From: Penicillus capitatus
Taxonomy: Eukaryota > Chlorophyta
Reading direction: 5' to 3'
Assembly (NCBI GenBank): GCA_965649825.1
Contig: OZ287695.1
Coordinates: forward strand, 62,001 to 126,000
Length of the DNA: 64,000 nucleotides
Shown: positions 9,352-18,666 of the stretch, in pieces
How positions within the stretch are numbered: the stretch's first letter is position 1
Layout: each line of letters opens with the position of its first letter
Made by a program: the position numbers and the translations under genes
The notes under the pieces: model-generated
The model's database searches: none
What the model was told of the DNA's origin: nothing
What the model saw: the letters and a program-made list of their open reading frames with translations, nothing else

Positions 9352-10801
9352 ATGGACAGCGCCGATCCCGAGCTGCAAAAGGTAAGGAGAATCGAAAAGC
9401 CGTGTGCTTCAGAGATGTCGCAGGCAATCTACGAAAGCCTCCGACAAACATCAGAACCGTACGCATTATCACGCGGAAGCAGCTCGCACGTCGACCTCCG
9501 ACGCGTAAGGCTTGCAGCAAGGCGAGAAGGTTTTGAACTGAGGGCGGGTGTCACCTGCAGAGCACCTCGGACGTGACTTTCGGACGGGTGGATTCCCTCC
9601 GACGCTCGGGAATCTCACCGGCGGCATCAAGGTGTGCCCACACTCCGCTGACGAACATCAGGTCGCCTTGCACCCCGCACGCACATTGCTGCAAACGCCA
9701 AGTGCGTCAGGCTTCGTCGAAGTCGAAGCTTGAGCAGACGAAATTCGAAGAGGAGCGATCCGAGCGAAGATGATCGGACAGCGCCAGAAGACGCCGAGAT
9801 GAAAGACGTCGTCGAGCGGAGCATTCTTCTGCCCTCTGCTGCAGAGCGCATCACGTTTGACAGCGTTGCTGGGTTGGACGGCGCCAAGAGGCTGCTGACC
9901 GAAGCGATCGCCCTCCCCTTGTTGATGCCAGACTTCTTCACTGGGATACGCGAACCCTGGAAAGGCGTCCTGCTCTTCGGACCGGCGGGAACAGGAAAGA
10001 CGCTTCTGGCGAAGGCGCTGGCCAGCACAGACTCGATTCGTTTCTTCAACTGTCCCAGTTCCGCACTGACGTCCAAGTACAGAGGCGACAGCGAGAAACT
10101 GGTTCGGGCCGTTTTCTCGGCGGCGCGGAAGGCGGCTCCATCCATCGTCTTCTTCGACGAGGCAGACGCCTTGATCTCCAAACGGGGAACGGTCGACGAG
10201 CACGAAGCAAGTCGAAGATTCAAATCGGAAGTGTTACAGCAAGTGCGTTGGTTGCCTCGTCTCGCGAGGAACGCGTTGCCAGAGAGATAGAGCACGGTGT
10301 AGATGGACGGGGTGACGAGCGGGGCTGCGCATGTCGTGGTTCTGGCGACCAGCAACTGCCCCTGGGACATCGACGAAGCAGTTCTCCGTCGTTTCGAGAA
10401 GCGCATCCACATTCCGCTGCCGGATGCCGCTGCCAGGGCGTCCGCTCTTCGCCTCTACCTTCAAGTCGATGCACTGGCAGTCGAAGAGCACCCGCCAAGC
10501 GTTCTTTGTCTCGCAGGACGTGCGGTGCTCGGAGGACGTGAACATCGAAGCCATCGCTGAGCGTTTGGACGGTTACAGCGGTGCCGATCTTTGTCTGGTT
10601 TGCAAGGATGCTTCGATGATGTTCGTGCGCAAGTGGATGGAAGGCAAGTCCCCAGAAGAGATGATAAAGTTCAGAGAGAGCGGAGCATCGAACGCAATCG
10701 TGACCATGGAGGATTTTTGCAAAGCGATAGAGAAATCGAATCCCTCTGTCAGAAACGCGGAGAGATACGAGAAATGGGCGACTGAATTCGGCTCTATCTA
10801 G
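9352..10801 (+). CDS. KATNA1: katanin p60-like microtubule-severing AAA ATPase (copy 1)
   Basis: Six exons are read: 9352-9381, 9424-9504, 9561-9631, 9711-10242, 10303-10464, 10517-10801, giving about 386 residues with all phases consistent. The AAA domain has Walker A GPAGTGKT, Walker B SIVFFDEAD, sensor-1 VLATSNCPWDIDEA and the double arginine VLRRFEKRI. The lead-in ITFDSVAGLDGAKRLLTEAI and the ending ERYEKWATEFGSI are typical of katanin p60, which is why it is preferred over VPS4, spastin or fidgetin. The N-terminus before the basic linker is short for the family (usual length near 490), so the microtubule-interacting region is reduced or a 5' exon is missed. It would hexamerise and cut microtubules using ATP. 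It converges with the EXO84-like fragment, 112 bp apart. A second intact copy lies at 60818-62267. Confidence 0.85.
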
Positions 10802-10913
10802 AGAAGGAGGGGAAGGATGTCTGTTTTCTTTACCGAGAACACTGTGTACGTCACTCCCAACAAATGTTTGTTCCATGCACCGTGGACATGAATAAATGAT
10901 AGAAGCGGTTGCA

Positions 10914-11294
10914 TCAAGTCAATGCAGCCCCTTCCACTTGCTCCAGACCAAATTTTTGAGCTGCTTTGTCCACTGTCTTCTGAATCTCTCTCTTTGACAG
11001 AATCGATCCCACTTTGTTCTCGAGAGGAGAGATCTCTTTGGGTATCAGATCTTCGACCAGATTCGCAATGACTGTCATCAGCCACTCCGAAATTCGATCA
11101 ATGATCTTCATCGACACCCCATCAGCCGCTTTCTCTCGAACATCATTCGCCAAGGCGTCAACGAAGAGGTCAAAGAGAGATCGAATGCCCTGCCGTAGAG
11201 TATTGCGTATGTGTGTTGTCCATAGCGGTCGCAAGACAGAGCAGAGGTATCGCACACGATCCACAATCAGCTGTGCACTGTCCAGCAAAGCTTG
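10914..11294 (-). pseudogene. 3' fragment of the EXO84-like gene
   Basis: The fragment encodes the last 124 residues or so of the EXO84-like protein, almost identical to 60324-60704 (for example LFDLFVDALANDVREKAADG and the end LEQVEGAALT). It begins exactly at the repeat breakpoint (11294), and no upstream exons of the gene follow to the right. With no promoter or start of its own it is presumably non-functional. It shows that duplication of the block broke inside this gene. Confidence 0.85.
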
Positions 11295-11560
11295 ACTCGA
11301 CGGACACTCGCTCGAGCTCTATGACAGATCCGATCCGACGTGCAATGCCTGTCGGGAAGACATGTTAAGGCCACAGCCCGAGTCATGGCCTCGATATCTG
11401 TCCAAGAGACATTACACTCCATTCGACTGCGTGAGAGACAGAAAAAAAAACCAATGGCGTTGCAAAATGGACGCAATCATTCATCATTGAAGTTTGTCTT
11501 GACGGAACGGCGTCAAGAATTTGAGAGAGCGACCAAGGCGGCGCGAAATCGAGAGATCAA
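11295..11560. other. junction next to the repeat breakpoint; ADE2 upstream region
   Basis: The sequence is unique to the left locus, starting just past the repeat end at 11294. It contains an A9 run (11444-11452). An open plus-strand frame (11340-11669) overlaps the ADE2 leader in another frame and lacks recognisable character. Presumably it holds the promoter and 5' UTR of ADE2. Confidence 0.3.
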
Positions 11561-14066
11561 ATGTATCGTTTTCTTACGAGCCGTTCGATGTCCAATGGCA
11601 CCGTCTGCTATCGAAGAGCTTTCGAACACAGTCGATTGGGCCAATGTTTTTATTGCCGTCGCGTTCTGAGGCCACAATTGCATAGACAGCGTTCCAGACG
11701 CAGCCGTCTGAAACCGTTTTGCTTTCCTGCAAACCAAGTATCTTCGATCGATTATGATCCAAGTCTCTGTCACTTCAGAAATTTCCAGGAGACCAAGGTG
11801 TGTGTTCTAGACCATGAGGGTGTCCGCGTTGCTGTGGACGACATTCCGTCAGAGAGAGTGGTAGGTTTTCTGGGAGGTGGTCAGTTGGGACGTATGGCCG
11901 CTCTAGCAGCGGTAATCTATCGACACTGCGATGCATATCTGCAGCACCTGTGAATTCTCAGGCGAATTTGGGAGTGAGAGTCAAGTGTCTGGATCCCACA
12001 CCAAATGCTCCAGCATCTGTCGCTGCTGATCATGTTCTTGGAGATTTTAGAAATCGACAACACATTCTGCAGTTTGCCAAGTAGGTCATTTTAATCCATG
12101 CAGAAGTGGTCACTCTAAATGGTGTGGTAGAAAGTGTGATGTTCTGACGGTGGAGATCGAGCATGTGGATGTGGATGCTTTGCGTGATGTCTCTCGTGAA
12201 GTTGGTATTCCGGTGCAGCCATCACCAGACACCGTTGAAATTATCCAGGCATGTCCATTCGTCATCACTTCGTTCGAGATCCTCTTTGCCTTTCTCAGGA
12301 CAAGTATCGACAGAAAATGCATTTCCAGTCCAACGGCATACCAGTGGTTGACTTTTGTGATGTCCCGGATGTGGAGACGCTCGAACGCATCTGTGATGAG
12401 CGATTGCCTGTGATGCTCAAGGCAAAGAGGTGCGTATGGCAGTGCTCCTTGTAAAATGCGAGAAAGACAGCACAGTTGGTTTCAGAATGGCCTACGATGG
12501 ACGTGGTAATGCTGTCATCCGCGGAAAGGGAGACATCGAGATGGCTGTCGAGGCACTCGGTGGATTGGATTCCGATCTCTACGCTGAACAATGGGTACCC
12601 TTCAAGAAGGAATTGGCTGTTATCGTTGCTCGGTAGGCAGTGCTTCTCTATCGATCATCACGTGACACGTTGAGTACAACATGTAGATCGATTCATGGAG
12701 AGATCGTCTCTTATCCTGTGACGGAGACAGTGCACAAGAACAGCATTTGCTTTGTGACAGAGACCCCTGCCTCTGTGGAACCAGAACTGCTTAACCACGC
12801 TCGGAATCTGGCAGAACAAGCAGTCGGCTGTCTGGACGGCGGTGGCGTCTACGGGTTTCCCCTGTTCCTTTTGATACAGGACATCGAATTGAATGGATAT
12901 CCCTGTAGGGTGGAACTGTTTCTGTTGGAAGATGACAGAGTGCTGTTGAATGAAGTGGCACCTCGGCCACACAACTCAGGGCATTATACAATCGATGGAT
13001 GCTTCACCTCGCAATTTGAACAGCACATACGAGCGATTCTTGGTTGGCCTCTGGGTGACACGTCTCTGACAGTTCTGCCTTCTTCTCTTGTCCCTTATGG
13101 ATGTCACCGTTCCTCGACAGGCAGGACATGCCATCATGCTTAATTTGCTTGGCAAAGCAGAAGGTATGAATGGATGGAGAAGAGCGCAGTCTGTCATTCA
13201 AAAAGCACTGAATGTACCTGGAGCCACAGTGCACTGGTACGAAAAGTCAAACGTGCAGAAGAATCGCAAGGTGAGCAAGATCGAAGGACACCACTGTCCG
13301 TTTTCTGAAAGATGTTGCTGATGTAGATCGGGCACATCAATCTCGTGGGTGTAACGCGAGAACAAACACGGCAACATCTGAAAGCACTCGATGAAGAAGC
13401 CTTTAATGTGTTAGCGACAGAGAAAACCGCCGAGAGCACTTCAGACGATACTGATGTCGCACAAGTGTGCTACCATTGAGATCATTCTGTGATGCGGGAG
13501 TGCATTCGTGTTAGGCAGGCATCATTATGGGTTCAGATTCGGATCTGTCCACGATGAAGGCAGCAGCAGAAGTTTTGGAATCGTTCGATGTACCGATCGA
13601 AGTCACGATCGTCTCCGCACATCGAACACCCGAGAGATTGCTTGATTACGCAAAGAATGCTCACAAGAGGGGCATCAAAGTCATCATCGCCGGTGCAGGT
13701 TCAAATCACCTACCGTTCATTGTGGAGAGTGGTAATGCTCTGATTGTATCAGGGGGTGCTGCACATCTGCCAGGAATGGTTGCATCGTTGACACCTCTGC
13801 CGGTGATCGGTGTTCCTTGTGTACCAACTGGGAGCCATCTCGATGGATTGGATGCGCTGATGTCTATTGTTCAGATGCCAAAGGGCGTCCCTGTCGCTAC
13901 AGTGGGCATTGGCAACGCGTCGAATGCTGGATTATTAGCGGTACGGATATTGGGAATTGCAGACGATACTCTACTCGATGCCACTCTTGGCAGCCAATCA
14001 CAAATGAAACACACGGTATTGAGAAAGGTCAGAAAACTAAAGTCCAAGGGATGGAAACAGTATTGA
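11561..14066 (+). CDS. ADE2: phosphoribosylaminoimidazole carboxylase, PurK-PurE fusion
   Basis: The bifunctional enzyme carboxylates AIR to CAIR in purine synthesis. The PurK half shows the N-terminal [16 protein letters not shown], the segment [11 protein letters not shown], the ATP-grasp [16 protein letters not shown], and [16 protein letters not shown]. The PurE half shows [26 protein letters not shown] and [20 protein letters not shown]. About ten exons are read; the clearest are ...-11911, 11962-12080, 12131-12248, 12299-12429, 12486-12632, 12687-13071, 13121-13270, 13327-13464, 13515-13698 and 13753-14066. One intron is GC-AG, and another is in-phase and stopless. The start at 11561 is a guess: it gives a serine/arginine-rich leader with one acidic residue in about 60, which looks like a plastid or mitochondrial transit peptide. 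The fusion order is that of plant and fungal ADE2; animals use a different fusion. Confidence 0.9.
12249..12298 (+). other. GC-AG intron in ADE2
   Basis: The exon ends ATCCAG and the intron starts GCATGT and ends TTTCTCAG, 50 nt long. Splicing here joins the coding frame on both sides in phase 0 inside the PurK domain. No GT donor nearby keeps the frame, so a GC donor is the simplest reading. Confidence 0.7.
13699..13752 (+). other. 54-nt stopless, in-phase intron inside the PurE active-site region
   Basis: The stretch runs from GTTCAAATC to GTATCAG, is a multiple of three and contains no stop, so a plain translation carries 18 extra residues between IIAGAG and GAAHLPGM. PurE enzymes have no insertion there, and removing the stretch restores the continuous family motif. 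The donor is weak (GTTCAA). This is best read as an intron that can be retained without a frameshift. Confidence 0.75.
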
Positions 14067-14603
14067 ACCAACGGCCAGACCCCGTAAAAGACAGACGTAT
14101 TTCTAAAGACCCCTTAAGAGAATCAATGCTGACGATAATAGACAAACGGACGAACATACAACTGACGAAAATCAACATCATAGTGGATGAAAAGACGGCC
14201 TCGAGAGCCATTAACATCCCAACAGTAAAACACCTGGTATCCTGCACATTTGCAGTAGTTGGTGGTTCTATTGTCATCGTGTATGTATGAAGTTAAACGC
14301 GTAATATCAGCATTCGATTTACCCCTCGCTGCAGACATGCATCGAGCCCTTGTCCTCTAGTTAACTTTGATCAATGGCTCTCAGAAATGATTGAATTTTT
14401 ACTTCTCATACTACAGACGACATCCTTCCCTTTATGCTTGCTAAGACGAGGGAGGGATATCTGCCATGCTCGCGTCCATCTATGACTATCAGGAACACCC
14501 CCAACGCCATCAACCATTTCCTCTGAGAGAACACACAGCTAACTGCCTTCGGGTAGACACAATAATGCGTCTACCCTTCCTGCTGTCATGTAGGCAGTCT
14601 TCA
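14067..14603. other. convergent 3' region
   Basis: The 540 bp between the stop of ADE2 (plus) and the stop of the HARE/Tudor gene (minus) hold only very short open frames. Presumably they hold the two 3' UTRs and poly(A) sites. No repeat or RNA gene was recognised. Confidence 0.4.
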
Positions 14604-17088
14604 CTACACACCCACTGAGAATCGGTCCTTCCACTGTCCTCTTCCAGCGGTGTTCTTGTCAGCTGGTGTCTGAGATTGGCATGGCGATGCATCGAACAGG
14701 GCAGAATGTCCAATCGGTTCATTATTTTTAGTAAAAGACTCGCGAGACGCCATGCCAAAGCTACCAGCAGCATCCCGCATTGCCATATCAGCTTGAGTTG
14801 TTGGGCAGCGGAGCATGGTTGCATACATGGAATCTTGACCTGAGATACGAGACTCGTGCCTAGGTGGACGCGGTGACGATCTTTGAGCGACCGAACACAT
14901 ATAGGTTCCAGCAGCGCCAGGTATCATCACTTTCTCCCCAGTCGTCTGTTGTTTTGAAAGGATGGACGGAGACAAGAGCTCTCGTCCTCGATATAAAGTG
15001 CCATCTGGTTGAGCAGTTGGTGGCATATGTGCCAGTCTCTGTTGATGGTGCAGCGGAGCCTTGTGGCTCTGATAAAGGGCAGATGACGTCGGAGCTGCCG
15101 TACTTCTGCGACGCATCTCAGATGTCCGACTTTCGGGCGGAATCTCCATCTTCAGCATGGGAGCTTCCAGTTTCGCCAGCGGAATGTCATAGGGATTCAT
15201 CTTGGGCACAACGAGATCCGTTTCTTTTGAAAAGCAGGATGCGTTCAGACAACGAGAAGTCACTTCATCGGTATCATCATCTGCCAGCATCCTGAGTTCG
15301 TCACTCAATTCTGCTAGGGTCATCAACTCTCCCACATCAGTTAGTTTGTTCAGATCAAGTCTTTTGTCTTCGGGAGGTTTCAGTTTCATCGCCAGCTGCA
15401 GCACATTGATCCTCTCAACGGCAGGAGTCCGCACTGGTACCTAGAATAGCCACCCACACCACATATCATCCGTCTTGGACAGATCTTCCTGGCTGCTGCT
15501 GCTTACATTATGCTCACCCGCTACCGTTTGTGCTGTAGAAACTGGACATCCTGCCGGATGCGATGGACTGGACACTGATAAAGGCACAGCGCCTCTCTTT
15601 GTATCCATCGACGGTCCATGCACTTGTGGTCGAGGCGACACGCCTGTCAGTGTCGTCGGCGTGCCTGGTATTAAATCTTTTGTCAATCTTCCGCCTGCAT
15701 TGGTCGTTGCAGAAGCGCTCTGGCTTTGTCTTTTCTGCGGTGAGTGATTGCTCCGAACAGCAACGCGCGTCTTCTTATTTGAGTTGCCTTCGTTAGAAAC
15801 TTCATTCTTCCGCTTCAGATTGACCGGAACGTTCACATCTTGGACGTCGAGCATGGGTGTATCCTCATCCTTTTTCCCTTCCTTTGACGTCGAGGGCTCC
15901 GTCATGCCTCGCTCTCTCATCAGCTGATTGCGTTGTTGTTGTTGTTGTTGTGTATTGGGGTCTTTGTTTACAGCTGTGTTGCGGACACTCTTATTAGTCT
16001 TGCTCTCACGCGAACGTTTCGCTGGCTTTCTCGGCGTCGAATCCGAGAGTTCAGCGCCGGTCGTCGAATCTGCCGAACAGGCTCCTTGACCTGTAGAATA
16101 ACTCCATTCACTTCCGTTATCCTTGCTCGTTAGTGAAGCCGAAGACCCTGAGATGACAGAGGTCGATCATTGGTAGGTATTTTGAAGGTCAAGAACCTTT
16201 TTGTTGACTGCTGGTTTCATCAATGTCATCTAAATTGTGTTCGTTGACCCTTACCGCTTCGATTTTGTTACCGTCGGCCGCGTATTCCACTTTGTACTTT
16301 CGAAACTCCAGCGCATCGTCCCTGTCGCCATCATCGTAAACCACCGTATAGGTATGCGACGATGGGTCGTAGTTTTCGATGACGCCTTCAAAAAAACGAC
16401 GTTCTCCTTTCCACCTACATTCAGCACGCACACGTGTCCATATTCATGTATGTCGACAAGACAACAACAAGGCGACGCGACAGGGAGGAAACTGATGGCT
16501 AAATGCATACGCTGAAAAACACACACCAACAAGAAGATATCCGCGCATCGCCATTCCCGCGGCCATGCTAAACAGCACGTATCGCATTCGCGTCGGCACT
16601 TACCAGACAGCCACGCGATGTCCCTCTAAGTCTTTTCCCTTTGGAAGTCGTGCCTCTTCGGCATCTCTCTTCTGTACACACTCCGAAGGGGCCAAGGGAC
16701 AAATCCACCAAGTCTTGCGTGTCGGCGATTGACAGAACGCGTCCTTCTCACGCGCCAGCGCGCCTGAAATCTGACAAAGCACACCATCTCAGCTCATGCA
16801 CTTAACCGGCCCCCTTGTTAGCGAAAAGACAAAGAGCGATCGCCTCTCGTCGACGGAGTCAACGCGCGTATTTACCTTGCTACTTGCATTCTTCATCTTT
16901 GACAAATCTCTGAGGCCGCGTTCTTGGACTTCCTTCGCGATACGCGAAATGTCGAGTCCTTGAGGATAGTCTTTGAGCACTTCCCAGGCGCAGTATTTTA
17001 AGGGGTCTTCGTGTCCTCTCTTCTGCTGAGATTTGAACGGGTTGCAGTACTTTGCAGAAACTGCGACGTTGTCTGTTTCTTTCGACAT
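14604..17088 (-). CDS. nuclear protein with HARE-HTH and Tudor-like domains
   Basis: The start at 17088 (MSKETDNVAVSAKYCNPF) is followed by a helix-turn-helix of the HARE (HB1, ASXL, restriction endonuclease) type: LKYCAWEVLKD, GLDISRIAKEVQERGLRDL, MK-NASSK, and across an intron REKDAFCQSPTRKTWWICP. Exons 17088-16876, 16770-16604 and one starting at 16414 keep phase. Next comes a Tudor-like barrel (VAVWWKGERRFFEGVIENYD, HTYTVVYDDGDRDDALEFRKY). The rest is long and disordered: serine/threonine/proline rich, with a Q6 tract (CAA repeat near 15938-15958) and a bipartite basic stretch around KRKNEVSNEGNSNKKTR that may be a nuclear signal. The last exon, from about 15440, holds LDLNKLTDVGELMTLAELSD. 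HARE-HTH domains are linked to chromatin and DNA-modification reading; a chromatin role is inferred. Intron borders in the middle are approximate. Confidence 0.6.
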
Positions 17089-18666
17089 GGAAGAAGAATC
17101 TGCCAACGCAAACGACAATCTGCACCAAGAGGAATCGATGGTAGCTAGCGCGTACGGACACACGAACGCACAAACGCTGGACCAAGTAGCACGCACGGAC
17201 AAACGAACGTACACACGCTGGCGGACAATTACGTAATACTGATGTCATGATAGCCGCCTTCATCGCGAAGAGCGACGTTTGTTCGTTCGGGAGACGCGTG
17301 CATCAAACAGCGTTAAATCATCGGAGTGTACATCATCAGCTGACGTGGACTCCACCTCTTCGCCTGTCATCCAACTTTCTTATCGATCTACATTTGATCG
17401 TAAACATGTCGCGTCCGCATTGTCATCGTAAATGTCCGTTATAGGCGCTACAGTCATGCTGCTTCATCACTCTCGCATCTGTCTCGAAGGTGACGCGTTT
17501 CTCTGAAACAATGTCAAGAATCATTAGTCCGTCAGAAAAGGCTTCCATAGTTAAGGAAAGGTCGTTTCCAGTCTTGTTTTGTTCCTTCTCACAAAGTGCA
17601 CAAACACAAATTATTGTTAACGTTATAGATGAGAATAAAGTCCCCTTTCCTTCCCTAAGACTGCCTTCAATGATATCCCTTTGACAAACTACAAAACTTC
17701 CACCAGGAATATATATAAGAAAGCTAATTCGTGCTTCAGAAGGCAATGTTTTGGGACTAGTCTACGATCTGAGCCTGAGACAACAACATCATCATCCACA
17801 AGACTCTCCGATCATCAACAACAAAGACAAGAATTCATGCAGGCTTTGCTAGAGTCGTTATTGCAGCTCTACGAATAAAGACAAAACTAATCAGCAGCAT
17901 ACTCTAAAACAAAACAATCCATATCTCTCAGATTAGATCCGACCGACAGACCGATTATTGGATGCATGCACTTGCCACACAATTTAGAAAAATTGAGACG
18001 TTAAGGCGGAAACAATGATTCTAGCCTCGTTGTGAAACGGTTAATCGATCGATCGATCGGCTGTTCAAACGACAAAGTCCGATATAAACGAACGAACGAA
18101 CGAACGACCGTCTGATCCGTTGTTGAACAATCACACACATCTATCGAAATTGCCTGGGTAAGTTTGCTGGATTCCAACAAGAGAAGAATATGATCATCAT
18201 TCTGGCTCGAAAAATCTGTTTCTTCATGCGCGTTATTTTGTAAGCCAAGCAAATAGCAAATAGCAAACGAAAGTTCTCAGTCGTGGTGGGTTATCAGGAA
18301 AGACCAGGACATGAAGACTTGAGTCGCAGCATCGTGGTAATGGTTTCTGGCGGTGTGGTGGTAACGAATGTTCAAAAGCCTTGTAGAGCCCCAGAACCAA
18401 GGATTCTCACTCACCCAGTGACGAGAAGAACCCAAAGTGTACAAATGTGATTCATTTATAACAAAACGAAAATGAAGGGAGGGTTGGTGTTCAGGAGGAA
18501 GTGCACACTGAGATATATATATAAAATCAAATTACGGATCGACAGAGTTTTATTGTATATGTGTTAAGCACGTAACAAACACCCGTCGTTGTCATACTCG
18601 TCATTCACAGATGCATGGACAAACACGCATGTCTAATGCCTTCGTCACACCTTTTTCGCTCTTTTC
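17089..18666. other. 1.6 kb intergenic region with simple repeats
   Basis: This is the largest clean gap in the left half. It contains the promoter side of the HARE/Tudor gene and the 3' side of the PPR gene. Open frames are short (up to 107 codons) and not protein-like. It holds an ATCG repeat (18043-18059), an AACG repeat (about 18087-18106) and an AT repeat (about 18512-18521). No RNA gene or transposon was recognised. Confidence 0.5.
18043..18106. repeat. tetranucleotide microsatellites (ATCG)n and (AACG)n
   Basis: Two short tetranucleotide repeats lie close together: about four units of ATCG at 18043-18059 and about five units of AACG at 18087-18106. A similar GAAC repeat occurs at 57028-57044, so this repeat type may be common in the genome. 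Confidence 0.9.

Larger units (their letters stand above)
7617..11294 (+). repeat. left arm of a long inverted repeat
   Basis: This arm matches the reverse complement of 60324-64000. Coordinates in the two arms add up to 71617-71619 along the whole length, so there are almost no indels; only scattered base changes were seen by eye. The sharp right end is at 11294: the shared bases rc(CAAGCTT) match, and sequence then diverges. The left end is unknown because the partner arm runs off the window, so the arm may extend left of 7617. It carries the 3' end of the membrane protein gene, a whole unknown gene, katanin p60 and a fragment of the EXO84-like gene. Confidence 0.95.

Noticed and set aside
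9627-10412. 261-codon frame opposite the katanin AAA exon (and its mirror at 61207-62004)
   Set aside because: It is the antisense shadow of a clear AAA ATPase, with no signature of its own.
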